Source: Tigriopus japonicus (taxonomy: Eukaryota; Arthropoda; Copepoda; Harpacticoida; Harpacticidae). From it: DNA of 64,000 bases. The notes under the pieces were generated by a model. The model searched no databases, was not told the origin of the DNA, and saw only the letters and a list, made by a program, of their open reading frames with translations. Below, in pieces: positions 12,001-27,000 of the stretch. A program made the translations under genes and the position numbers. The number at the start of each line of letters is the position of its first letter. Within the stretch, counting starts at the first letter, position 1. The stretch spans positions 1,194,904 through 1,258,903 of the forward strand of contig JAAGOF010000185.1 of the NCBI GenBank assembly GCA_010645155.1, written 5' to 3'.

Positions 12001-15000
12001 TGCTATTTTATGTGACAAAGGAATCTCAAAATGGGAGTTTAGTAATAGAGCAACGTTTTCGTCGAAATAGGAATCTAAATGACTATGAGATCAGAATCTA
12101 GGGACATTTCAGATCCCATTTTTGACTTGGAAGTACTTTGAGAGACATGGTCGAGCATCGTATTTGACTCCACGTGGCAACTAAGGCTATTTTGGGGGCT
12201 TTTGTCGCTCGAATCCCATCTATTAAACAAATAGGCAAAGATGATTCGATCAGCTTGAAAATGTGAAATAAATGTTCGACAGATTCGACCCATGTATTTT
12301 CAAAGACCAACAAATCCTTACCGTTAGATTACACCAACCACATTTTGTGTAATAACCCATTTCCAAACCAATCGCATTTACCCAAGAGAATCTAATTCGT
12401 CAAATGTTCCATCGCATCCTTGTGCTTATTCTCAGGGGGCTTTTTATTGATGCTAGGAACTGTGAGATTGGAAGTTTCAAGATTGGTTAATCAATAAGCT
12501 ATACTTATCAACTTCATATGAAATGATTCCATTTTGTTTTTGGGGCGTTTCTTTGATGAAAAAGAATTGGCATACCTTTCCACTACATAATTTGACGACC
12601 TCTCTGTTTCAACAATTTCAACAATTAAAGGCTTTGTTAGCAAATCAAAGTCGATCAGTTGTTATGCCCAACTAATTTGGCACTAGTCTTGATTAAATAG
12701 TATGATAAAACACGACATTAGTCATTTTTTATAGATAATTTGCAAATTTCTATTCCCCTGCCAACGATGGATCCCTTGTGAGTAAAATGGGCATGTTTTA
12801 AACATTCCTTTGTATTTTGGTCACTCAATGAATCGGAATTTGAAGATCTAAACAACCCTTGAATAGTGGGTTGATGAAAACTAGTTTAATAAAAGGTCTA
12901 TACCTGCCTTAAAAATCAGCTATGTCATATTTTCGAAGACTGATAGGCAACAAATCAAGTTGTCTAATGATATGTTGGAAGTTTTGGTACCGGGTACCTC
13001 TAACTTTCCTGTCACACTGAAATATCAAATTATCTTCCTGCCAAAAAAATGAAAAGATGTATTGATTTGATTGGTCTCGAGTTGATCGTTTTTCCTGCTT
13101 AAAGGTAATCTTTGAAGTCGTTGACGGCCAAATTTCAAGTGTCTCATGCTCGAACCAAAGCTCGTATCTTTGAACTTTGAAAGTAATATTTTGAGTTTTC
13201 TTTGAAAGTCTTGGGTTTCTGCACTTCAAATTCATTGTCGTCTTTCTCGATCCTCGAGTGCTCAAGGTTAGGAATAAAAATACTCGATAGGCACCTTTGC
13301 CGATGACCAAGTTACATTCCTATTGGCAGACGTTATTCTCTTATCCATTTCTGACGGTATTTAAAATCAGTAGTGTTTTATGGAATTTCAACACAACAAA
13401 ACTTCAAGTTTGCTCGTTTTTTCTCGCTTAGTCGACAAGTCAAGATGGGTGCGATCTCTTTCCGCTTGTCTCCTTAATGAATTTGGGGTCAAGGCAGAAT
13501 CTCTCTCCTTTGAAATTGAATGGATAAAAAGACTTTCCATAGAAAAGGAGCCACGCATTCAAGTCTTGTGCTGTTGAAAAAAAGAAGAACTAAAACACGT
13601 GTCTTTTCTCTGTCTCCCAAACAATTATCTAGGCGATGGAATGGGAAAGGCCAAACAATTGAGCGACTTCCAAAACCCGTGCCAAGATGAGAAACTCAAG
13701 AAGAACGATGTGCTGAATTCCGTCCGGATTACGGAAGCCCTCGACAATGAGAACGAACCTGGTTGGAAAGAGGTCAAGCAGATGAAGGATATCCTCAGTA
13801 AGTCCATGTTTGGAGTCAAAGGTCAATTCTCTGACTTGACCTCAACTGCATGCACCAACTTTGAATTATGCAAGTGTACACAAATAGGAAATGACGCTTC
13901 TCTTTGGCTACATATCTGTTCCGTTCGGTAAAACATTTCTTAGAGTAGAAATGGCCCAATAGGTCGCCGTTGACAGATGAACTTCAACTCAAGACATGAC
14001 TTCTGTCCCCAGAGCAAGTCAAAGGCAAGAAAGCGTCCAATTACAGATAAGCACGTTTTTATTGGCCATGAATGTTTTGACTTGTGAGGTTGCGTGTGCA
14101 TTGACAAAGCGTTTTGTTGCGTCCACACATGCATTGCCTTTTGGTTGGGTTCTATGGAGGGTTTTGACCCAATATTGACGAATTCGCCAGTAGATGGAAT
14201 GAAAGAGGGGGCAAGTACTTAGCACTAAGCTTACAAGTCTTCTCTTTACTAGCCCAACCTTCCCTGCCATATACAGGCATCTATTTAAGCTTGAGTTAAG
14301 ATGCTTCATTATGATGGACCGGACAATAGCTTAGAATTAGATGGAGGCAAAATATGTTTTGGCTTTGAACCTTACCCACGCTTACCAACTTATCACAACA
14401 CATGATTCCCTAACTCTGCATGGCCCTAGGCCTTACCCTTGCGGAACTCCAATCTTGCCATTTTGCATTTGCCTGGTCCAGTGTGAAGCAAGATAAAAAA
14501 ACATTCATGCGCCTTGGCTTAAATGTAGTTAGGTGGGTTTGGAGATAGATTTAACGTGAGTCGTCAGCACTGATTGGATGAGCCCTAAACAAGTCTGTTT
14601 ATTCATTTCAACCCCAAAAAGCACTTAAATTTATTAGGGCCCTCATGTGCACAAAATTTTGATACACGTTGAAAGAAAGTTGAAAATGAGTTGAAGTTTT
14701 CAAACATCAAAATTAAAAGCATAATATCAAGTACGATTACATATGAAGAAACATGTTTCTTTTTTTATTTTGTTTGTTTGTGTGTTGCTTTTTCATTCTT
14801 TGGTCAAAGAGAAACTTTCAAATGGTATCATAAATATAACTAAGTTTGCAATTGTAGTTTTTTTTTCTTTCTAATGCCTTACATGTTTTACTTTCAACTG
14901 ATGAAAGCCTTTGCTATTTGAAAATTGTTTCATTCAAAGTGAGCAGCTTTTTAAGTTATGATGACCAAGTTACCTTAATTACGGGAAAATAAGCGTAATT

Positions 15001-18000
15001 TTTTAAGGAATGTGAGACCACTAGCAATTAATCATAGGATTTTTAAAATTGTCAGAACATATTTATAAGAACTTTTAAAGTGGGAGTTCCTAAAAATTGA
15101 TACATATCCCCATTTGACCTTAGTCTAAAAACTGAAGGCGTAAAGAACATGTTTCATCAATTAACAAAATATCTATAAATGCCGCAAAATGTCATGGTAA
15201 AACGGACTCTCCCAGTTATTGTTATTCCTAACTTGTGTCCTCCCTTGTTCGTTTATCAGAAGATTGTTAATCTTTAACAAAAATTTCCTTTTACTTATCA
15301 ACCCCATAGTCCGGTCCAAAAATTCGTTGCTTAGATGTACATTAGAATAGTTCACGAACCATTATAGGCCTTGGGCATTTCGAAATTCCATTACAACTCC
15401 TACCCAACAACGTACTGCCAACAATTCATTAGCCTCGTTTCAAAGTGGGTAAGGTTTTCCAATAGTTCGAAGTTGAAAAAGTAATTAGACCTTTCTTTCT
15501 CCATGGGTCAAAAATCAGTCCCAACCGATTCACTTAGTGTTCTAATCGCTACAATCACGAGAGAAACCTATCTAAATTTCCAACAATACAAATGTCAAAG
15601 GATATCGAGGCATTACAAGACCACCCATCAACATAAGATGGGGTCAACCAAACCCTTCCTCACCTTATTCCTAGTAACTAATGCGGCTTTGACATTTCGA
15701 TTAGCAATTTTTTTGCCCCCCCAAAAAGTGCACTCAGAACTGGAAATCAGAACGTGGCATTTTGCAACTGACCTAAGTTTACAGTATTTCACCACATAAC
15801 GTCTCTTGAAGAGAATAATTTTATTGCTGGCCAACAACATTCTTAACTACATCCAGCTTTGACCAATGACCAAAACACTTGGTCTTTCATTAGAATAGTA
15901 ATTTATAACTTAAGAGTTACTAGTTTTAGCCTTAGAACCCATTACTTAGCCTTGAATTTAAGACTGACACAGCTTTGATGAATCATTGTTGATTACGTAC
16001 GTCATACCATGCCACGTTCGTCATGGAAGAAGGAACATGCAACAAGAACTGACGCCCTTTTGACAAAATGGAATTTTGTCAAAAACTTAAGTTTTTTTTT
16101 TGAAAAACGAAATTTTTAGGTCCAAGAACGACAATCCCACTCACTCCCAACGCACACTTTGTTCAAAAATCCTTTTTATGAGCCCCAATAAGAAGGAATA
16201 TAGTTTTTGGAACTCTTCAGATGACAAACAAAAATTTACGAAAACACCAGCACTTTTTAATTCCTTGTACAAAAATCGAACTTATTCCGTTTGATTTTGT
16301 TAGAATTTAACGCTCAAGTCGAAACGGACTCTAATTCATAACAACCCTTTTGATATAAGTCCTAAATAAGGTTAACATCTCAATAAAAGTAAGTACGTTT
16401 TAAAGCATAAAAACAAACGTTTTTCAAGCGTTAGAAAAATGTTGAGCCATACCATGCGATATACTAACAATGTCAAAAGATTTAAAAACCGATACATACG
16501 CAATACAAAATGACACCAAACTCTAAAGACAACCACTTTAAAACGTCGTTTAAAAAAAAAACAATATTTCGCACTTTTTGAAATCGATATTGATGTTTTT
16601 CCTGGTTCTTGGATATAACCCAATACCTCAAATGAATCTATAGCTTAACCTACGAATCAATCCCGACATTTTCAAATATGTAACAAACACTATATGAGTG
16701 TTTTTAGAGCTAATTAAGTAAATGAAGTAATTGCTCTTCACCAAGGAAAGTGGGTTCAAAATTCTTCGGAACTAAAAATTGACCATTCTCTCAACTTCAT
16801 CCCAATAAAATCCTTTCCATTTTATCCCAACGTTGACTACTCAAATGCGAATCCTGTTGGAAGCTCTTGCATTGTGACGAATCGGGTTCCAATTTAGCCC
16901 CCATTTCTTGACATTTGGGTGTGTTTATCGCCTTCGTTTTGATCCAGTTCAACGGACATGATGAAACTGTACAAAAGTGCAACTGCATTTTTGATCCGTT
17001 CGTACGGCAAACATTACAAAGTCGGGGTAATGCAAGAGCATGCTTATCACCCTTGGCAAAGAAAAATAAGTAGAAGAGCTACTATGTAGTAGAAGATACA
17101 GTGGTCCGCGAACATGCGGAAAGATGGGGATTGTAATTCAAGTGCTTTCTTCTAATCTCAACTGTCTTTCATGTCACATAAATTGTAGAGCAGGACAAAC
17201 TGAAGAATGTCACATTTTTTGCTCGCCCCCTTTTGCTTCTATACATATAGTGTACACTCCCTCCTGATCTCGTATCTAGTGGAAGATTTCTAATAACAAA
17301 TAAGTTATCACCTTGCTCAAATTGGACCACAACCTTGTCCGAAATGAGTTTTTTCTTCTGTTTTTGAGTAACGAGCTCGGTTTGGCTTTGACTCGAAATT
17401 CAATTTGAGGCTTTGATTGCCGCTGAAAAGAGTTGATTTTCGCCATTAGGAGATGTGGTCGGTCGAAATATTTTTCAATCTTGAGCCAGCAAATTCCTTG
17501 CAACTTCAAACGGGGTGAAAGTATAAATTGATGTCCGTTAAATAGACATGTCCTTTTTGCTTGTTAAGAGATATTGGCCAAAATTTTGCCTTTCATCAAG
17601 GTTTGGAGCGAAAATCCTCGAAAGATAAAAGCAATCTCATTCGTTGCCTTGAAACTAATTTATGAGTTTGGGGAACGAAAAACAAACAAACACAAGATTA
17701 CCTCAGGAATGACAATAGGAAAGAAAATTAAGGTCGCCTCGTTTTCTTAAGATTAATCCATTTAAATGTGTCGTGTCATAAAAAAAGAGGACAAATTTAT
17801 GCTAGACTCTGAAATAATATTCAGATAGAAATGCAGGATAAAAATGACTTTTAGACTAATTAAATGGCCTTGTCAAAAAAAACACTCATAATAGTTCTAG
17901 AAAATAACTCTTTTAAAGTAAAGTTCCTCTAATCGTTAATTCAGGAAAAACATAGAAAACATTCATTAGATTAAGATTTCGTGATGTATCTTCACTAGCA

Positions 18001-21000
18001 AGACAATTTAACATATTTCTGAAACTTGGTGTCACAAAATGGTTTTGGCAATGGTTTGTACTATAATGGCTCCTTTTGTCCATCACTCAAATGAATTTTA
18101 ATACATGCAAGAGCTAACGTTCTGTCCAAACACCAGTGCTAAAACCAAGTTTTTGTGTTTTAATTCCACTCTTTTTCTCCAGGTGGAGCCTCCACAAGTT
18201 CAGCCGAATCCATCGGATTGAATCTTCAAAGGGCCTTGAAGGCCGCCCAATTGTCAAAATTGGATATTGCCAACACGATCCAAGCCCAAAAGGCCATGGC
18301 GGCCTTAGATCCAGATCCACAATTGGTGGCTAAACTCATGTTGATTGAGAAGAATATTGCCCAAAATGGAGTGCCTCCTGTGGAGATTGCCCGAGTTCTA
18401 GGTAAAATACTAAGCCCAAGTGTTTTCGTTTTTGCTAGATACCCCTCACAAGGGGGAGTCACGGACATTAACAAATATAATAATGAAAAAAGATTTTTTT
18501 CCAAAAGACTGACAATGATGGTCTAATATTAACTCCACTTATTCAAATAATTCGAATATACTACCCATAGAATAGTCAAACTAGGCATTTTTGAGTAGTT
18601 GTAGTATATTAGCTGCCTTTAAAAGTCACCTCACATACATACATGATCACTAAACTTGAGCATGGGTCCTTTCAGGCTTTTAATCATAGTTTGTCCTACT
18701 TGCACTATTTGAATTAGTGCAGTCAACAAGTCAACATTTGACCTTTCAGTTAGAGTTTTCCAGAGTCAAGCCAGATACTCAAGTACTCTAGCTCAATCAG
18801 TTATGTTTAGGCCGCATGTTAGGGTACTTCATTCAAAAGCAAGTATACCAAAATCAAATCAGATCAACCGGACTCGAGTATGTACTTTTGACAACTGCTG
18901 TGTTTGAAATGCAGCAGCTGGGGAGACTATATACTCGACGATCGTTAATCTGACTTGATTATGGTATGCTCTCGCTTTTGAATAAAGTCAAGGTAGTTAA
19001 ACTCCTCTAGCTGAAAAAGCTCAATTACAACATATTCACATCATTTTGACATAGCTTGAGTACACTCTTGACACAACTGCTGCGTTTCAAACAAATGTTT
19101 CTGGGAGTATACCTAAAGACTGCTAATCTGACTTGGTTTTAGTACACTCAACCTGTTAGAATCAGAGTTCTTGACGTGCAACCCATTAGCTCGTATATTT
19201 TGTCTTCGTCAAAACACTTTACACACATACTTCTAATGTTAAGTTAAAAACATCTAATAAGCAGAAGCTAGGTACCACGGTGTTTCTTTCTCAGTTTTGA
19301 GACGTGAGTGCAATGCCGAACATTCATTTGAATTTGGTTAAATAGGTCACAAGCAAAAGCTCTATAATCTTACTTAAAACGCGCTCAAAAGCAAGCATTT
19401 GAAAATTTATTTTGACGACGTTCTTAGATGTACGGAGAGCAGTGCTGCACTGAAATTTAGAAATCAATTTAAATGATCTTTTGTCAACGTCCTTATTGTT
19501 TGGCATTCTCAAAGGACCAAACAGAAGGGTCGTTACATCAATTTAGACAAAGGGTTAAGTAGCATTACATTAAACATAAGTTAACATAAGACAAGTTGAG
19601 ACTTGAGTGGAAAAAATGTTCAAAAAATATCTTTAAGCATGTTTTAAGTGACCTGCTATGTTTTTTTTGCCTGTGACCAAATTAACAGACCTAATTAACA
19701 GGATTCAAATACTTATGCATAATTTTTGGAATATTTTTTGGGAATTAAAAAATGACTTCTCCGCCCCAAAAAAACACCGTTTTTCATTTAGCCTCATTTT
19801 AAAGGCTGTGAGCCTTAGAGAGACACAAAGAGGGTGTAGTTGATGGAGTATGCTTGAAGCATGCATCCCTACCGCACACAGCATATGACCTAATATTGTC
19901 TTTCGAATTTCGGTTTTCTCGAATTGTGTCAATCTGGACTTAATTCATCCATGATTCAGCATGATTGCCTTTACGTGATCTTTTTTCAAAGATTTAGCCT
20001 AATCAACATCTTGCTTGTTGCTTTCCAGGTGATGGTGTGAAGAGTCGCGAGGTGTTTGAGTTATTGGCCGGGACTGCTCTGTCTGCTATTGACAACGATT
20101 TCAAAGCCAATGACGTGGAACTCATGGTCAAAGTCTACGAGCAATTGGGCTTGAAGGGCAACATCCCCACCGAGGTGATCGAGCATATCGACCGGTAAGG
20201 ACGTGTCGTTGAAGCTTCCGGCAAGGAACACAATCCCTCATATGTAGTCGTAATTGAGCCTTGAAACCTTGTGCTCAAACGAATTAATAATCTAGTATTT
20301 TGAGTTCATCTTTTTATTACTAAGACTGCTCTTTGCCTTTTGGGCACAGATGCAATCAAATGAATAGGAATCTTAAATATTGGAGAACTTTCTTGAAGAA
20401 TCAGGGAGAAGTAGGCCTGAAAAGAAACCCCCAAAATTACCCGAAACGTCATTTTGACTGCAGGAACCCCGGACTCGTCAAGGTCGACTAACAAATTAGT
20501 CAGAAAAACCAAAGTCAAATTGGAAAAAAATGCTTTCTTGGGAGATGTACAGATATTTCTTCGAGAATGAGAGTTTTGTAACACAGGAATGATCAGCCGT
20601 CAACAAATTATTGATTTTTGTCAAACACAAGACAAACAAGGTCATTTAAGAAACAAGCTAACATTCCCAGTTCCTTTATCAAAACTGATATTAGCTGAAT
20701 TGTTACCAAATTAAACGAACAAGTTTGAGTGCAAATAGGAAGAGACTGTAAAACATGCGCCAAGATGTTTTTTTCCGCTTTTATTTTACTTCTATTACAA
20801 ATATAATCCTCTTTTTGTCGTCATGTTTCGCAAACGACACAGAGCGTTTAATAGATTCTAAAACTTTGTTTCTTCTATTTATTACAAATCTTGTATTTTG
20901 ATTTAAAGCCATGTTTGTAAATCAGAATAATCCTGACGGCCCAAGTGTACTCTTATGCACCGAGAAACACTCAATTGCACGAATGGTAGGTGCATTACCT

Positions 21001-24000
21001 CTCTTCAAATGGCTCACGTATACCCAAGTAGAGTATAAACAACGCTGCTCAAGTTACACCTCTGTACATCAGGTGCCATTCAAACGCACTGTACTATAAC
21101 AACGTTATTTATACTCCACTTTTGTATACTTGAGCTATTTGAATTAATGCACCTAATATTTCGGGCTAATATTTTCCACATTTACATGAAAAAAGTCTGA
21201 TTTCATTATGCAAGCATTCCTTGATTGAATTAAACATGTCAACTTCATTAGCCAAGTCTAATTTGATTTTGACATCCAGCTTTTGAAGCTATACTCTGGA
21301 TAATTCTTTGAAGGTCTTTGAAGGTATCTTTTTACTTATTTCAAAGTATGTTTTCTAATCAAGTGAACTTCACGGAATTTCATTCTCATGAAAGAGTTAT
21401 GGAAAGCCAACGACAAAGAAACATTCAAACGCAGTTGCAACTGAATGAGGCAAAACTAAAGAAACTCAAGGGAAAGAAGCGTCTACTTGACTCTAGCGAC
21501 AACGGCCTAAACTTGAAGCTTAGCAAAATTCACCAAAAACAAGGGCATGAGAAAATAATGCGGCCAATAGAAGCTTTGACGGAAAAAATGACTACGCAAT
21601 GGCTTGATCACTTCTTATTTGGCAATTCAATGGCCAAGTCGATCCTTATTAGGCGGATTTATCAAAGTCAATCGCAAAATTGAATTTCGTTTTTAACTGG
21701 AACTTCATGGATTTGATAGTAGCAATAACGGCAAACATATGAAGCTTCAAAAATGTCCAAGTTGACGCTTACTCCTCATGAGTTTCTAAAAGCAAAACAA
21801 CGCAAAAGTACGGGATTTTGATTGGGTGTCACATTCTTTCTCACTCATGCAAATCAAGTTACTTCATCCACCTTCATCAGTTTTTGTCCATAGCACCTTA
21901 AAAGACGGTCAACTCCCAAATCGTGGTTACTGATGTAATTCCAAATAGAAATATCCTTTCATTTAGCTTTCCTTGATGCAACTTATTGATAAAACACTTC
22001 TTTTGCATTAAGTGGAGTGTTATAAATGTTTTGGAATCCCGTGAGTTCGTGGTGGGGTCTTTCGTCAAATCAAATCCAAATTGCTACCTACTAAAAGAAA
22101 CTCAAATTTATTTTTTCTCCTAATCTGCCGGAGACTAGGTTTTATTGATACAAAATATAGCAAAAACCGGTACCTTTTACAGGCTGTACTATTTTCGCAC
22201 CCTTGTCTTTGCCCCCAAAATTAACTTACACTAGAGCCACTATGATAATAGAGTGCGGGCTTCTTGTATTTGTTCCCTATATTTCCACTTATTACAAGGA
22301 AGGCAGTTCCACTTTTTCTTAATAAACAAGTATGATATTTTCAGAGGACACCCAGGATTTGCATCATTGCAGTTGTGTTTAGGAAAATAAAGTGTCAACA
22401 TAAGGTTGTGCCTCCTTTCTCTGTTCACTTACCTGATTCACTCTTTAATTAAAGTGGCTCTAAATCAGACAAGACTGTCTTTAACAACAGCCTTGTAAGT
22501 ATAGAAATCATTACTCTAGACCTTGTTCCATAGGAATCTGATCCAGGTTCGATGCTCTTTGGAGGATGTGGCCGAGAATCACGTATCATCTGCCTTATCG
22601 AGAGGTGAACGAGAAACTATGATTGCTCGTTCCTTGACTGAAGTACTCATGAAAACTGGAGCCAGTTTGGAAATTGTGGTATCCACCATGTACGCTGTGC
22701 TAAAGAGGAAAATGGAGAATATCGACGATTTGGAAATGATCAAGATTATCGGGAGATCCTTGATTGATGCTGCCGTAGAATGTAAGCCATATCTGACATT
22801 GTAAAAACATACTCATTGCCGAAAAGGTTGATAGATTTTGGGTTTTGGCACTTTTTTATGTTGTATAGCATTTAACTTAGAAGAAAATACCTTTTTCGTG
22901 TTTTCGACCTTTATTTCATGATTTAAATCCAATTCGGTAAGAAAAAATCCGGAACCAAAAAAATCCTTAAAAGCAAAATGTCCAACCAATTCTTACATCA
23001 AATCAGGCAAACGAAAACAAAAGATGCGAAATGCTTTTGAAACGAAGATTTTGATGGTTTTTTTTTAGCCATTTTGAGCTATAGAACCATTTTTCGACCC
23101 TTTTTTCACATTACATTTACCATCGTTCTTTTTCAACTTGTTTCTTATGCTCCAATAACTTTTTACGAGTGGCTCCATTTTCAGCGGATGATTTTCTCCC
23201 CGCTTTGAAGAGCCTTCAAGTGGATAATATGGAACTGATTGAGGAAGATCTCATGAAACGCGGCATGGAGATTCTTCTCAAAGAACTCCAGTTTTTCCCA
23301 GATGAAATCCGACAAAAGATCGATGTGGTTTATCCTCCACCTCCTCCCGTGGAAAAAGTCCAAGGAGAAAAAGATGAACTTGACTTGCTCACAGGTGCTT
23401 CTTCATTTTAAAGGGCCCTTTAGTTTCAAGGCTCTTTAGACTGAATGATTTACTTTTTATCTCCAGCCGACGAAATATTTGCCAAATTCGCCAAATCCAA
23501 AGGTGGTCCAACTGACTCGCTGGATTCTTCTCGAAGAGGATCTTTTGTAGGCAATGGAAACAAAAATCCGTCCATTGTATTAGATGGAGAAGAGCCGTCA
23601 GGTAAAAGGTTTTTGGAAGATTAAAAGTTCCATGTTTGTTCCTAATTTTTTAACCATTCAGAAGAAAACATGGCAAAAATGCTACTCCAAAGACAAATGT
23701 CCCAAATGTCGGCTAGTTCGTCGAGGAGAGGTTCGTTCATGAGCACAGAAACAACCAAAAGGTCTTCAGTGGTTAATGTTGTGGACAAGAAGGCGGAGGA
23801 CAAACGTCTATCCGGAATGGTTGAAGATGATAGCGATGAAGATGAAGGTAATCAATGTCAGTCAAACGTAAAATCGCTACTGACAAAGTTATGAATAGGG
23901 CCCAGAAATAGTTTTTTTAATATAAAATATTTTAAAAAATATTTCTCCACTTTTTCTCATTTTTTTAAATATTTTGGCTGTTTTAAGGAAACAATAAATA

Positions 24001-27000
24001 TTTTCTCGAATATCCTAGTCAAAAAAATAATTCGGGCAAAATTGAGGAAAAGAAATGAATGACCAATGCTCAATAGAGCCTTCCCAAAATGTACCGAAAA
24101 TACAGAAATCTCTACAAAATGGCATTTGTACTAAGATTGACATTCACAATCAAAACTACTGTCATATACAAAAAAAACTGCGCCATCTATTGAGGCAAAT
24201 TGGAAATTGTATTGTTCAAATCAATTACATTTCAAGTTTGCCCCCAAAAACGGCCAAATACATCAATTTCACCACAAAAAAATTTGGAAAATCGGTGCAC
24301 ACAGACAAAAATACCAAAAAAATGTCCTTGTCAAAATAAATATTTCTAAACTATTCGACTTTTTCCAAATATTTCAGACTTTCAAAAAAAATATATATTG
24401 GATATATTTTCACTTTTTTTGCGAATATTTTTCCGGGCCCTAGTTATGAAGTATTTGGATCTCATGTAAGCCTCACAAGACAATGACAGGACACGACTGA
24501 ATCAAAGGTGGAGTTGGGTAATGTTTTGGATCATTTTTTGCTATTGCTAGTGTTCAATTTCTTGAAAGAACCAAAAGTTAGGTTCTAAGGGCTTCCTTTC
24601 TCGTTCCATGATGGGCTCAGTTTAACGTCCAAGGACTTGTTTTGATTCTCTTTTTGACTTTTGGTTATCTTAACACTGTCAATAAGGTTTGTTTTTTTTT
24701 AGTAAACGGAGCCCTTGATCCTGCCTCCTTGAAGCACTTGCAAGCATTGGACCCAACGAATCCTGCAAATGCCGACCTAGCCACGTGCAAATTGGCTGAA
24801 CAAGAGCTATCCAAAGGTATTCTTATCGAAGTACGGAATTGCACTTTGTTCAATTACCTCATGGGGTGTGATTGGTTTCAGGTGGATACATAAACGAGGC
24901 TGGGGTGCTTTGTAACGAATCCGGACAACCGGTGCGAGGTCCATCGGGTGGTCCGGTAACAATGGGTATGTGTCCTGTCCGAGTATTATTCACTGTCTCC
25001 GTGATTTGCTACTTGTACAAAAATGTTCGCCATTGACTTTGTCTTGTCCATTGGTTTCTGTACAAATTAACTCGCTTTCCATTCAGATGTGATGGCTCAG
25101 GCAGTCAAGTCCAGTCCTCTTGCCAAGGCTTCTGTACTCCAGTCCCTGAACAAATCCAACCCCTCCGCAGCAAGGTCTCTGGCGCAAGCCATAGATGAAA
25201 GTGCTAATGATGAAGCCACTGACTTCCTCTCTGGCATGGCTGATGACACGGGCTCCGACATTGATTACGAAGCCATGTTGGCCATGATGGACACACTAGA
25301 TTCGAAACCAAAGAAGAAGAAAAAGAAGGACAAGTCCGAAGACAAACTTGCAATGCTCTCCAAGATGATGAAAGGCGGGGCGAGAGGTCTGAAACTTCCC
25401 GAGCCCAAGGCCGAAGAACCCAAACGGATGAAACGCGTTGGAAAAGTAGACAAACGGCGAGAGATCTTACCCACGGAAGAAAAGAAAATTGAAGCCACCA
25501 AGAAATGGCAAGCTCCTGCCAAAGGAACGCCACCTGATCCTGAAGTGGCGAAAGCGCGCGAGGTTCTTGCAAGAGCAGCTCAAGAATCCGGTTCGAGCGC
25601 TGAGGAACTTGAGCAAGCAGCTATTGCTGCAGGGTTGACTCCTGACGAGTTGGTGGCCATGGTGACTGATGAAAACCCTGAAAAAATGTTAAATCTGTTG
25701 GAGACAGTTCAAACTATCCAAGAAGAAGTGGCGGCGGAACAAGAGGCTGAAGAGGCCGAGGAAGCATTGGAAATAGGTGACTTGAACAAGCAACGTGCCG
25801 AGGCTCTTCTGCAGAAAATGGAAGAGAATAATCAAGATCCAGAGGACTTCCTGGCCTCTTTGGAAGAGGATGCAGCCGAAAATGATCTTCAGTACCAACA
25901 AATGCTTGAGATGATGGCCCTTTTGGACGAAGGTGGAGGAAAGAAAAAGAAGAAGGGTAAATCCAAGTTGGAGATGCTCTCTAAAATGATGCAAGGAGGC
26001 GTTCGCGGGGCGAAGGCTCCCCCTGGTAGTTCAACAGAAGGTAAAAGACTGAAACGAGTGGGCAAGATCGATAAAAGAAAGGAGCATAATGGAGAAGAGG
26101 AGCACATCATTGAAGCCACAAGGAAATGGCAAGGTCTGCCCGGAGCAGCCAATGGTTCCGAAAACGAGTCGAAACAGGCTCGTGAATTCTTGGCACAAGC
26201 TGCCGCCAAAACTGGAGCAGATCCAAGGGTCTTGGAAGAAGCCGCTATGGCTTCTGGTTTGAGTCCGGAACAAATTCTGGCCTTAGCACAATCCGATGGA
26301 TCAGGCAATGAAGCTGGAAATGTGGTTCGACTTTTAGAGTCCTTGGCCAACTGTGATGAAGACAATGAAGTAGATCCTCTCCTGTTAAGTGAAGCGATCT
26401 CTGAAGGAATGAGTCTTGAAGATCTCGCGGCATTAGTTGGAGACATTGCAGACAGTTCCGGTCCACGAGAGTCATCTACCACATGGCAAGGCATGGGTCC
26501 TGGTAAACTCCAAAGCAAATCAGAAGACCCTCAAAACGAGCTTACTTTGAGGAGAGGAAAAGGCTTTCACAGATCTGACGGTTTCAGTACAGAGACCGCT
26601 TTGAAAGATCTCCAAAAAGGACATGACGTGAGTCAGGTGTTAGAAAATGCCCTTGAGAGTGGCGCAAGTGTTGAAGAGCTGGGAGCAATTCTCACCAAAG
26701 CTCAAGGACAGCCCATTTCTCAAGAGCAATTCTCCAGTCTACAATCGGTGTGTAAGGCCATTCAAGATGGTCAATCCATATCAGGTTTGTCCAGAGAAAT
26801 CCGGAAAGCCCAGATCCAACAATTACTCCAACCCAGTATTTTAATGAGTTCTATGAATGTGGCACACATATCTTCTTCATTACCTCACCAAGACAAAACA
26901 CCTTCTAGGGGCGTTGCTTCCAATAAGCTACTGCAAACTAACACCCAAGAGGTGAAGATGACCGTGGGTTCTCCCGACCCACACAGTTCTAGACAAACAA

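Noticed and set aside
21318..21683. 121-codon open frame with a charged, coiled-coil-like sequence
   Set aside because: It starts at a non-ATG codon inside an intron and overlaps a dispersed repeat shared with 2920-3380, so it is more likely repeat-derived.
25889..26518. Long minus-strand open frame opposite exon 13
   Set aside because: Shadow of the GAS-repeat coding sequence; Ser/Leu-rich composition is the expected complement of Glu/Ala/Lys codons.
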